Notes under the pieces: model-generated | The model's database searches: none | What the model was told of the DNA's origin: nothing | The model's input: only the letters and a program-made list of their open reading frames with translations | Translations under genes and position numbers: made by a program | Part shown: piece by piece, positions 25,314-31,463 of the stretch | Layout of the letters: each line of letters starts with the position of its first letter | Position numbering within the stretch: position 1 is the first letter of the stretch | Source of the DNA: an uncultured Ruminococcus sp. | GTDB lineage: Bacteria; Bacillota; Clostridia; Oscillospirales; Acutalibacteraceae | NCBI GenBank assembly: GCA_902792105.1 | Contig: CADAYK010000002.1 | Location: 1 to 40,235, forward strand | Direction: 5' to 3' | Length of the DNA stretch: 40,235 nucleotides

Positions 25314-26333
25314 ATGAATAATTATTACGGAGGATATTATCCCCAAACCTTTAATCCGATAGAAGCCGAAAAGAGGATACAGAAAAAAAGTGTTAAATCC
25401 GTTAGCAACAAGGTCGGCATTTTTGTCACTGCATACTTTTTGTCGATGTATCTGATAGGTATTGCTGTAATGGTAATTTCTCAATTAGGCTTTATTCCGC
25501 AAACAAAAGAAACAGAATTTCTTTTACAGATCGTCTACTCGGTCGGAGCTTCCCTTATTCCGGGTCTGATTTTTTTAATTGCCATGAAAGGCAGAGTAAG
25601 TGACATACTTACAAAAACTTTTGTAAAGCCTACTGTGCTTGTTCCGGTTATAATGTTCGGAATGGGTGTGGCTATGCTCGCAAATTTGGCGGCGACTGCT
25701 TTTGATAACAATATCTCTTTGTTTGATCTTAAAAACTACGCCACACAGGACACCGAGGGCTCAACCGTAATTGAATTTATAATGAGCGTAATCTCAACTG
25801 CTCTGGTTCCCGCCTTTGCCGAAGAGTTCGCTTTTCGCGGGCTGGCGATGAACTACCTGCGCAAGCACGGCGACGCTTTCGCGATATTGGGTTCATCACT
25901 GCTTTTCGGTGCGATGCACGGCAATACAACGCAGATCGTATTTGCTTTTCTGCTCGGCCTGATCTTCGCTTTTGTTGATGTAAAAACCAATTCAATTTTA
26001 CCTTCTGTTATTATCCACTTTACAAACAACTTCTATGCCGTGCTCTCAAATACGCTTGTTTCAAACAAGGTTGTTTCAGAGGAATACGCAAATATCATTT
26101 GCATAGCCTTAATGACCGCGTTCAGCCTGCTTGGAGTATTATCGGCAATTTATCTTTCAAAAGCCGACCGCAGCTTCTTCAAGCTGGAAGACAAGACCAA
26201 CGAATCTTATCTGCTCACCTTCAAAGAAAAAATCGGCTCATTTTTGGTAAATCCGGGAGTAATGATCGCGTTAAGCCTGTTTACTGCCGAAATGATCGCG
26301 AATATGATTCCGCGTGAATATTTAGGTATATGA
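25314..26333 (+). CDS. CPBP-family intramembrane metalloprotease
   Basis: A polytopic membrane protein of 339 residues, with about eight hydrophobic segments. It contains the three CPBP (Abi/CAAX protease) motifs: EEFAFRG (170-176), FGAMHGN with the His (H202), and IHFTNN (H235). Family members include prenyl-protein-type proteases and bacteriocin-immunity proteins; the substrate here is unknown. The ATG at 25314 is preferred over a GTG four codons upstream, because the promoter leaves no room for a site before that GTG. The stop overlaps the tadA ATG (ATGA). No bacteriocin gene was seen nearby. Confidence 0.88.
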   Translation: MNNYYGGYYPQTFNPIEAEKRIQKKSVKSVSNKVGIFVTAYFLSMYLIGIAVMVISQLGFIPQTKETEFLLQIVYSVGASLIPGLIFLIAMKGRVSDILTKTFVKPTVLVPVIMFGMGVAMLANLAATAFDNNISLFDLKNYATQDTEGSTVIEFIMSVISTALVPAFAEEFAFRGLAMNYLRKHGDAFAILGSSLLFGAMHGNTTQIVFAFLLGLIFAFVDVKTNSILPSVIIHFTNNFYAVLSNTLVSNKVVSEEYANIICIALMTAFSLLGVLSAIYLSKADRSFFKLEDKTNESYLLTFKEKIGSFLVNPGVMIALSLFTAEMIANMIPREYLGI

Positions 26334-26788
26334 ACATGGATAACTATGATCAAAAATTTATGGCCGCAGCCTTAGAAATGGCTAAAAAAGCTTTTGACGA
26401 CGGCGAGGTTCCGATCGGCGCGGTGATAGTAAGAAACGGCGAAATAGTCGCCACGGGCAGAAACAGACGCGAAAAAGAAAAAAACGCACTGCTTCACGCC
26501 GAAATTGACGCTGTCAACAACGCGTGTAAAGCTTTGGGCGGCTGGAGGCTGTGGAACTGCGAGTTGTATGTCACTCTGGAACCATGCCCCATGTGCGCCG
26601 GAGCAATTATTAACGCTCATCTTCCAAAGGTATATTTCGGAGCGTATGATCTGAAAAACGGCTCCTGCGGAACCGTGACCAATCTTTTTGAAATGCCGTT
26701 CACCTTTAAGCCCGAATACCGCGGAGGCTTAATGGAGGAAGAATGCTCGCAGTTGTTAAAGGATTTTTTTAAAAAGCTGAGAAAATAA
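26330..26788 (+). CDS. tadA: tRNA-specific adenosine-34 deaminase TadA
   Basis: Zinc deaminase that converts the wobble adenosine of tRNA-Arg(ACG) to inosine; it is usually essential. The active site is HAEIDA (H57, E59) with PCPMC (C86, C89). The rest of the 152-residue protein matches the family, including GEVPIGAVIV and NAHLPKVYFGAYD. The ATG at 26330 overlaps the protease stop by 4 nt. An in-frame ATG two codons later (26336) is spaced better from AGG and may be the true start. Translational coupling to a membrane protease gene is unusual but probably reflects operon packing. Confidence 0.96.
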   Translation: MNMDNYDQKFMAAALEMAKKAFDDGEVPIGAVIVRNGEIVATGRNRREKEKNALLHAEIDAVNNACKALGGWRLWNCELYVTLEPCPMCAGAIINAHLPKVYFGAYDLKNGSCGTVTNLFEMPFTFKPEYRGGLMEEECSQLLKDFFKKLRK

Positions 26789-26793
26789 ATATC

Positions 26794-26838
26794 AGCCTTG
26801 CACCGGGTTCATCATGAACGGAGCAAGGCTGTTTTTAT
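26794..26838 (+). terminator. Terminator after tadA
   Basis: AGCCTTGC (26794-26801) pairs with GCAAGGCT (26823-26830). An inner GTTCAT / ATGAAC stem extends the hairpin, and GTTTTTATTA follows on the plus strand. It lies between convergent genes. The minus side has only a weak T-rich tract. Confidence 0.85.
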
Positions 26839-27143
26839 TACTGTTTTCTTCTGTGCAGTCTTTCGTGTTTTGGTATACACCTGACCTTAAATAAAATAAG
26901 ATAGCCGGCAATAAGCGCCAAAACAGTTGTTTGGGTGTAAAACAAAGCGTAACCCTTTGAATCCAACTCGAACAACGAACTGTGATTTTTCAGGGACGGA
27001 TCGGGATTTACGGTAAACTGCGGAACAAAGTCCTCCTGCTGCGATATTATTTCCTGACCGCCTATTTCCTCCGCCGCGCAGGCAGGTACAAAGAAAACAA
27101 GCATAGACAACGACAACAAAACGGCAACTGTTATTTTTTTCAT
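26838..27143 (-). CDS. Small secreted/membrane-anchored protein, unknown
   Basis: A 101-residue protein I do not recognise. MKKITVAVLLSLSMLVFFVP is a signal peptide, with a plausible cleavage after ACA (AA-EE). A polar stretch of about 45 residues follows (IGGQEIISQQEDFV and on). A C-terminal transmembrane helix (LALIAGYLILFKV) ends in a basic tail (KHERLHRRKQ). This predicts an outside domain tethered by one helix, with the tail in the cytoplasm. It has its own consensus-like promoter and AGAGGTG site, which supports it being a real gene. It stands alone between tadA (convergent) and the YdcF-like gene (divergent). Confidence 0.65.
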   Translation of the reverse strand: MKKITVAVLLSLSMLVFFVPACAAEEIGGQEIISQQEDFVPQFTVNPDPSLKNHSSLFELDSKGYALFYTQTTVLALIAGYLILFKVRCIPKHERLHRRKQ

Positions 27144-27167
27144 AATTCACACCTCTTTATCAAACGT

Positions 27168-27196
27168 ATTATATTACAAAGAATAATAATTGTAAA
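27168..27196 (-). promoter_or_regulatory. Promoter of the small secreted protein gene
   Basis: TTTACA (27191-27196), 17 bp, TATAAT (27168-27173) on the minus strand, 25 nt from the ATG. The same -35 context (TTTACAATTATT) recurs before the acylphosphatase gene. Confidence 0.75.
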
Positions 27197-27280
27197 GACA
27201 AAAATAATTACAATATATTTACTTGATATTTGTATTTCTATATGTTTTAATAATATTATAAAATCTTACCTGGTGATAAT

Positions 27281-28750
27281 ATGAAAAAGAAAAAAAAGAG
27301 ATTTATTGTATTGGCGTCCTTCTATATTTTGCTGATAGTTTCATGCTTTATCGTCATAACCGCCTTTGGTTCAACCTACAGACTGAGAACTTCGGTCGGC
27401 TTCAGCGAAAACGCAGAAATAAAATCCCTTTCGGTTAAATACAGCAACGACAACATTCTTGAATATACAGGGTATGGCTTTGATGATGTTCCGTGGGCTG
27501 ACAAGGAATTGGTTATTGACTTTAAATCGGCAGGAAGCGGCAAAACCGATGTAACTGTAATTTATAACAATGAAAACTCGGACGAAGACACGAGCTACCA
27601 TGAACATGTATATTCATTCCATGTTAATTCTTTCGGAACTATTATAGAAAACACAAAAGGAACAAACTTTACCGCGTACAGATATGTTATTTTCGCGGTT
27701 TTTGCATTCTTGATTGTAACTATAGCTGTCATGGCGTGGTCGTTCATTGAAAGTATGAGGAAAGCTCAATTTTCATACTACATGATTGCGTACGGCGGTC
27801 TGGGGTTATTCTCGGCAGCGTTGTTAACCTTCCTGATTTACAAGTTTATGAATAACGTCATTACATCAATGTATGAATTTATTTATACAGTCGGCGGTAT
27901 CGGGGATGAATTCGTTTTGGTAATGACGCCTTTAATGCTGTTTATGGCTGTTGCCGTATCGATCAGCAACATATGGCTTATGAAAAACGAAGGCTTCAGA
28001 CCTGTTAACGGGCTTGGTATAGCGATCAGTGTTTTATGGCTTGCCGGAACTCTTATTACCACAAGAATTATAAACCTGAATCCGAGTATTTTAGACCGGA
28101 AAATAATTAATATTTTCATATTTATTCTCATCTATATTCTGTGCTACTTTGAGTGCATGCTTATATCCACAATTGTGTGCGCCGCCATGGCGAGCAAATA
28201 CAAGCCTGCTTTAAATAAGGATTACATCATTATTCTCGGATGTGCAATTCGAAACGACGGCAGCCTTACTCCTCTGCTTAAGGCAAGAACAGACACTGCC
28301 GTTGATTTTGAAAAGGCTCAGTACGAGAAAACCGGCAAACACGCCGTATTTGTTCCGTCAGGCGGTCAGGGAGATGATGAGATCATATCGGAAAGTGAGG
28401 CAATGGAACGTTACCTTACGGAAACCGGTATTCCGGCCTCTCAAATTCTGAGAGAGGACAAAAGCGTAAACACATATCAGAACTTTAAGTTCTCCAAGGA
28501 AATCATTGATAACAGCAACAAAGAAAACAAGGATATAAATATTGCCTTCGCGTCAACCAATTACCATATATTCAGAGGCTATATTCTTTCAAAAAAGCTT
28601 GGGTTTTACGCCCAGGGAATTTCGGCAAAAACAAAATGGTACTTCTTCCCTAACGCTTTTATAAGGGAGTTTATCGGTTTACTGGTTGATAAAAAATGGT
28701 ATCATCTCTTATTTATAATTGTTATAATCCTCTCGTTTTTTTCCCTGTAA
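27281..28750 (+). CDS. YdcF/ElyC-family membrane protein (DUF218)
   Basis: A 489-residue membrane protein. An N-terminal helix (about 9-30) is followed by an extracytoplasmic domain of about 100 residues, then a run of roughly four to five helices (about 128-305). The DUF218 domain follows: DYIIILGCAIRNDG, TPLLKARTDTAV, VPSGGQGDDEIISESEAM, ILREDKSVNTYQN and ASTNYHIFRGYIL. A last helix closes the protein (HLLFIIVIILSF). DUF218 proteins such as ElyC and SanA affect envelope integrity in E. coli; the biochemical role is unsettled. The gene is monocistronic, with GGTGAT before the ATG and a terminator behind. Confidence 0.85.
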   Translation: MKKKKKRFIVLASFYILLIVSCFIVITAFGSTYRLRTSVGFSENAEIKSLSVKYSNDNILEYTGYGFDDVPWADKELVIDFKSAGSGKTDVTVIYNNENSDEDTSYHEHVYSFHVNSFGTIIENTKGTNFTAYRYVIFAVFAFLIVTIAVMAWSFIESMRKAQFSYYMIAYGGLGLFSAALLTFLIYKFMNNVITSMYEFIYTVGGIGDEFVLVMTPLMLFMAVAVSISNIWLMKNEGFRPVNGLGIAISVLWLAGTLITTRIINLNPSILDRKIINIFIFILIYILCYFECMLISTIVCAAMASKYKPALNKDYIIILGCAIRNDGSLTPLLKARTDTAVDFEKAQYEKTGKHAVFVPSGGQGDDEIISESEAMERYLTETGIPASQILREDKSVNTYQNFKFSKEIIDNSNKENKDINIAFASTNYHIFRGYILSKKLGFYAQGISAKTKWYFFPNAFIREFIGLLVDKKWYHLLFIIVIILSFFSL

Positions 28751-28776
28751 CCCATCTGATTGCTCCAAGCATTAAC

Positions 28777-28809
28777 GGCTCTGCTTTTTCACAGAGCCTT
28801 TGTTTTTTT
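28777..28809 (+). terminator. Terminator of the YdcF-like gene
   Basis: A 7-bp GGCTCTG / CAGAGCC stem (28777-28783 and 28792-28798) with an 8-nt loop, followed by TTTGTTTTTTT on the plus strand. Confidence 0.9.
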
Positions 28810-28826
28810 GAAATGCGTGAGCATTA

Positions 28827-29315
28827 TTATTTTACTTCGATTTTAATAACATTTGATTCATAATAACGTGAGCCTTCCCTCATTACCGCTTTAAACTCAA
28901 CTGTTTGAGCAGAACGGTAATTACAGCTCGCCTCTGCTGTGAATAAATCCTTATCGCCGGCTGAAAAATCGGCGACCTTTTGACCGTCCCTGTACAATTG
29001 GGCATTTGTTACGCCGTAAAGCTTTTTGCAGGAAAACTTAATTTTATTATCCTCGATATCCTTTTGTATGGGAACAACGGTTTTATCGCATTCCAGCTCA
29101 AAGCTGCCGGAGGATCTAAGCCCGGATGACTTTGAAATCCCCAACGGAAGAATGTCGTTGTAATCGAGAACTACCACAGCCGTTGACAATGCCATGATTA
29201 TAACCACGGCAATGACCATTTTCTTTATCATTCCTTTGCCGTTAAGCCTTGCTCCGCATTTCGCGCACCGTGACGAGAAGCCGGAGTTTTCGTTTCCGCA
29301 TCTGCTGCATTTCAT
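28827..29315 (-). CDS. Zinc-ribbon membrane protein, unknown
   Basis: A 162-residue protein starting with a zinc ribbon, CSRCGNENSGFSSRCAKCGA (four Cys in two CxxC pairs), then one transmembrane helix (about 30-49) and an extracytoplasmic beta-rich domain to the end. Proteins of this plan are common and poorly studied in Clostridia. The ATG has AAGGTG upstream and lies 9 nt after the C39-like gene, so both form one operon. The outer domain was not recognised. Confidence 0.75.
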   Translation of the reverse strand: MKCSRCGNENSGFSSRCAKCGARLNGKGMIKKMVIAVVIIMALSTAVVVLDYNDILPLGISKSSGLRSSGSFELECDKTVVPIQKDIEDNKIKFSCKKLYGVTNAQLYRDGQKVADFSAGDKDLFTAEASCNYRSAQTVEFKAVMREGSRYYESNVIKIEVK

Positions 29316-29324
29316 AAAATCACC

Positions 29325-30191
29325 TTATTTAACCACAATCGACTGGCAGCCGAAGAATTTGTATCTTTCCGCGACAAGGTTCTTTTCAAACACCGAAATT
29401 TTTCCCGCGGAAGAATCTGCAAAATAATAGTTTTTGCTGTCATAGCCGACAAGCACAAGACAATGCTCGTGCATATACCACGAGAAAGAATCTCCTACCT
29501 TCGTCTTTGCGTTTTCGTCTACATAGTTTACCGTCCATGTGTCAAACACATAGGGTTCAGCCATGTCGGTCGTAGCCCATATCATTACAGGTACATTTTT
29601 TGAAACATAATCCCTGCACAGGGTTTCAAGCGGAATGTTCTCATTGCTGTAAGCCTTAAGATTTGACTTTTGATCTTTCAGATAATTATTCATACTTTTT
29701 GCCATTGACGGTGAATAAACACCCCATCCCGCATAAGCGGAACCGGCAAACGCGCTGTACATATCCGGACCGTATTTGTTTCCGTTTTCGTCCCAGCTGA
29801 TATACTCACACATCAGATAATTATCCGCGATCGTGTATTGATCCACATCAAACCCGAGTATATTAAGCAGCATTGTGCATGCGCAGGTTTCACAGCCTGC
29901 CTTCATGTCGCCCTGCGGAATAACCTTTACGTTCTTGATCTGATAAGACTCGATCTCGGTCGGCTTTTCCTCAACCTCTGTCTGAACAGCCTCAACGGGT
30001 TCAGGCTCGGGTTTTCCGGCATTTTTGTCGCGTGCAAGCTCTGCAAATAAAATCATAACCGCCATTACGCCGCAGAATACCGCAAGGACTTTATATTTTC
30101 TCTGTTTGGCTTTTTGGTTTCTCCTGCGTGATGACCTGCGTGCCGAGCTTCTTTGCGCCGGTCTTCTTTGAGATGTTCTTCTTTGCTCCAT
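29325..30191 (-). CDS. Membrane-anchored C39-like cysteine peptidase
   Basis: A 288-residue protein with a very basic N-terminus (about 12 Arg in the first 25), a transmembrane helix (33-52) and a Glu/Pro-rich linker. The peptidase C39-like domain has IPQGDMKAGCETCACTMLLN with the catalytic Cys (C100), MIWATTDM, and WYMHEHCLVLVGYDSKNYYF with the His and following Asp. The fold is shared with bacteriocin-processing and cell-surface peptidases, but there is no ABC transporter here. The basic head should stay in the cytoplasm and the peptidase outside. The ribosome site is weak (AAAGG about 14 nt away), so translation may be modest. Confidence 0.82.
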   Translation of the reverse strand: MEQRRTSQRRPAQRSSARRSSRRRNQKAKQRKYKVLAVFCGVMAVMILFAELARDKNAGKPEPEPVEAVQTEVEEKPTEIESYQIKNVKVIPQGDMKAGCETCACTMLLNILGFDVDQYTIADNYLMCEYISWDENGNKYGPDMYSAFAGSAYAGWGVYSPSMAKSMNNYLKDQKSNLKAYSNENIPLETLCRDYVSKNVPVMIWATTDMAEPYVFDTWTVNYVDENAKTKVGDSFSWYMHEHCLVLVGYDSKNYYFADSSAGKISVFEKNLVAERYKFFGCQSIVVK

Positions 30192-30225
30192 AATAATTTT
30201 AATGACCTTTCCGGAAAAACATTCT

Positions 30226-30245
30226 ATATGTTAACTATAACATAT
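30226..30245. promoter_or_regulatory. Palindrome upstream of the C39-like gene, possible operator
   Basis: ATATGTTA / TAACATAT arms separated by 4 nt form a 20-bp inverted repeat, 35 nt upstream of the C39-like ATG. It covers a possible -10 (TATAGT on the minus strand). A regulator site is plausible; none was identified. Confidence 0.4.
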
Positions 30246-30283
30246 TCTGACAAAAAAGTCACCTGTAAATACAAATAACCTGA

Positions 30284-30670
30284 TTATTTTTTCTTCTTTT
30301 TTCCCGTTGCAGCAAAGCTTTCATCAATAAGAGTGCAAATCTCATCAAAGCCGACACTTCCGTCGAGCAAAACCGAAATCCAGTTTCCCCTTTTAATATG
30401 ATAACCTCTGAAATAACCCTCCTGCTGAGTCAGCAGCTCAACCGCAAGAGGATCCGAAAGCTTTAGGTTGATAATATCCACAGGTATATCGGGATAGTTT
30501 CCGAGCTTCATTTTTGAAATATTCATAATAAGCGCGTACCATCTGCGGTTGTCTTTGTGACGCAATACAGCATAATCCGGAAACCTTTCCCACAAATATT
30601 CGGGCAAAGTGTTATACTTATTTCTTGCATATTCAAAAATTTCATTTCGGTAAGTAAAGAAATTATCCAT
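30284..30670 (-). CDS. MmcQ/YjbR-family protein
   Basis: A 128-residue cytosolic protein with the YjbR (CyaY-like) fold. Landmarks are FPDYAVLRHKDNRRWYALI near the start, INLKLSDPLAVELL in the middle, and GYHIKRGNWISVLLDGSV, where the family has its conserved H.N.W pattern. The molecular function is not settled. The tail is KKKKK. It follows the acylphosphatase gene by 9 nt in the same operon. Confidence 0.85.
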   Translation of the reverse strand: MDNFFTYRNEIFEYARNKYNTLPEYLWERFPDYAVLRHKDNRRWYALIMNISKMKLGNYPDIPVDIINLKLSDPLAVELLTQQEGYFRGYHIKRGNWISVLLDGSVGFDEICTLIDESFAATGKKKKK

Positions 30671-30679
30671 AATAAAACC

Positions 30680-30961
30680 TCAGTAGCGCACCCTGAAAGA
30701 TCTTTCGTTCGGATCACAAGCTAAGTTACGCGATTCTGTTCTGTCTATTTGAATATAACGTCCGTTATTTATCAGGCTCAGCGTTTTGTAGATTTGCTCC
30801 TCTGTTCCCTGTATTTCCATTGTGACCGAACCGTTATATTCATTTCGCACCCAGCCCGTTACTCCGCAGCTGTTTGCGGCATATGAAGCGGTGTATCTGA
30901 ATCCTACACCCTGAACACGGCCGAAAAATGTAATTCTTTTTCGTATAATTTGGCTGTTCAC
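30680..30961 (-). CDS. acyP: Acylphosphatase
   Basis: A 93-residue enzyme that hydrolyses acyl phosphates. The catalytic arginine and asparagine are visible: R22 in GRVQGVGFRY and N40 in GWVRNEYNG. The GTG start at 30959-30961 is supported by AAGGAG 8 nt upstream. It is first in a two-gene operon with the YjbR-like gene, driven by a consensus-like promoter (31011-31039). Confidence 0.94.
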   Translation of the reverse strand: MNSQIIRKRITFFGRVQGVGFRYTASYAANSCGVTGWVRNEYNGSVTMEIQGTEEQIYKTLSLINNGRYIQIDRTESRNLACDPNERSFRVRY

Positions 30962-31010
30962 GAAATCAACTCCTTAATATTTTCTAATAAAGAAAAATAA
31001 TTCTATTGTT

Positions 31011-31039
31011 ATTATATCACAGTCCGGAATAATTGTAAA
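31011..31039 (-). promoter_or_regulatory. Promoter of acyP operon
   Basis: TTTACA (31034-31039), 17 bp, TATAAT (31011-31016) on the minus strand. The -35 lies inside a 24-bp palindrome (31029-31052). Confidence 0.8.
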
Positions 31040-31052
31040 GATTTACAATTAT
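31029..31052. repeat. 24-bp palindrome over the acyP -35
   Basis: ATAATTGTAAA (31029-31039) and its exact reverse complement TTTACAATTAT (31042-31052) are separated by GA. The location on the -35 of the minus-strand promoter fits an operator. Confidence 0.6.
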
Positions 31053-31078
31053 AAGAAGAATTTTGTTTTATGTATGCC

Positions 31079-31116
31079 TTGCAATTATACACTTTTTATG
31101 TTAAAGTATATTGCAA
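31079..31116 (+). promoter_or_regulatory. Possible promoter and inverted repeat before the DUF1858-like gene
   Basis: TTGCAA (31079-31084), 17 bp and TAAAGT (31102-31107) form a moderate promoter. TTGCAATTATAC (31079-31090) and GTATATTGCAA (31106-31116) are an imperfect inverted repeat over the same stretch. Confidence 0.45.
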
Positions 31117-31140
31117 TAAAACCAAAACGAGGTGGACAAG

Positions 31141-31368
31141 ATGGATTATAACAGCAATTCAAAGCTAACCGATATTTTATCTCAGCATCCATGGCTTCCC
31201 GATGAACTGGTTAAAATAGACGGCAGATTTAAAATAGTTAAAACTCCGATCGGCAAAATGATGATTAAAAACGCTACTGTTTCGGATTTGAGCAAAAAAA
31301 CCGGAATTCCTGAAAAAATTCTGCTCGATAAGCTTGACGAACTGATTAATGAACATGAAAAACAGTAA
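31141..31368 (+). CDS. DUF1858-like small protein
   Basis: A 75-residue soluble protein. It matches the pattern of the DUF1858 domain: a short helix LTDILSQHPWLPDELVKI, a loop FKIVKTPIGKMMI and a helix pair TVSDLSKKTGIPEKILLDKL. That domain occurs alone or at the head of DUF438/hemerythrin-type proteins. The two-cysteine motif found in some members is absent. I take the ATG at 31141; GAGGTGG sits 5-6 nt upstream, and a GTG three codons earlier would fall inside that site. The gene is monocistronic with its own terminator. Confidence 0.75.
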   Translation: MDYNSNSKLTDILSQHPWLPDELVKIDGRFKIVKTPIGKMMIKNATVSDLSKKTGIPEKILLDKLDELINEHEKQ

Positions 31369-31374
31369 AATAAT

Positions 31375-31419
31375 TCTTTTAAAAAACCGGGCAAAAGGCT
31401 ATCCTCTTGTCCGGTTTTT
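31375..31419. terminator. Bidirectional terminator between convergent genes
   Basis: AACCGG and CCGGTT arms with inner CAAAAGG / CCTCTTG pairing form a hairpin at about 31386-31416. It is preceded by a run of A and followed by a run of T, so it can stop transcription from both the DUF1858-like gene and the opposing dockerin lipase gene. Confidence 0.82.
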
Positions 31420-31463
31420 ATCATATATTTATATTTCCGATATAAATTCGGCGGGCTGCAGTT

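Noticed and set aside
25314-26333. Bacteriocin immunity role for the CPBP protease
   Set aside because: No bacteriocin precursor, transporter or processing gene is adjacent; it is simply co-transcribed with tadA.
26789-26840. SRP RNA (ffs) after tadA, as in many Firmicutes
   Set aside because: The hairpin lacks the conserved GGAA tetraloop and internal-loop sequence; it is a simple terminator.
29325-30191. Bacteriocin-exporting C39 peptidase/ABC transporter
   Set aside because: There is no ATPase domain or multi-span transporter region; only a single membrane helix and a C39-like domain.
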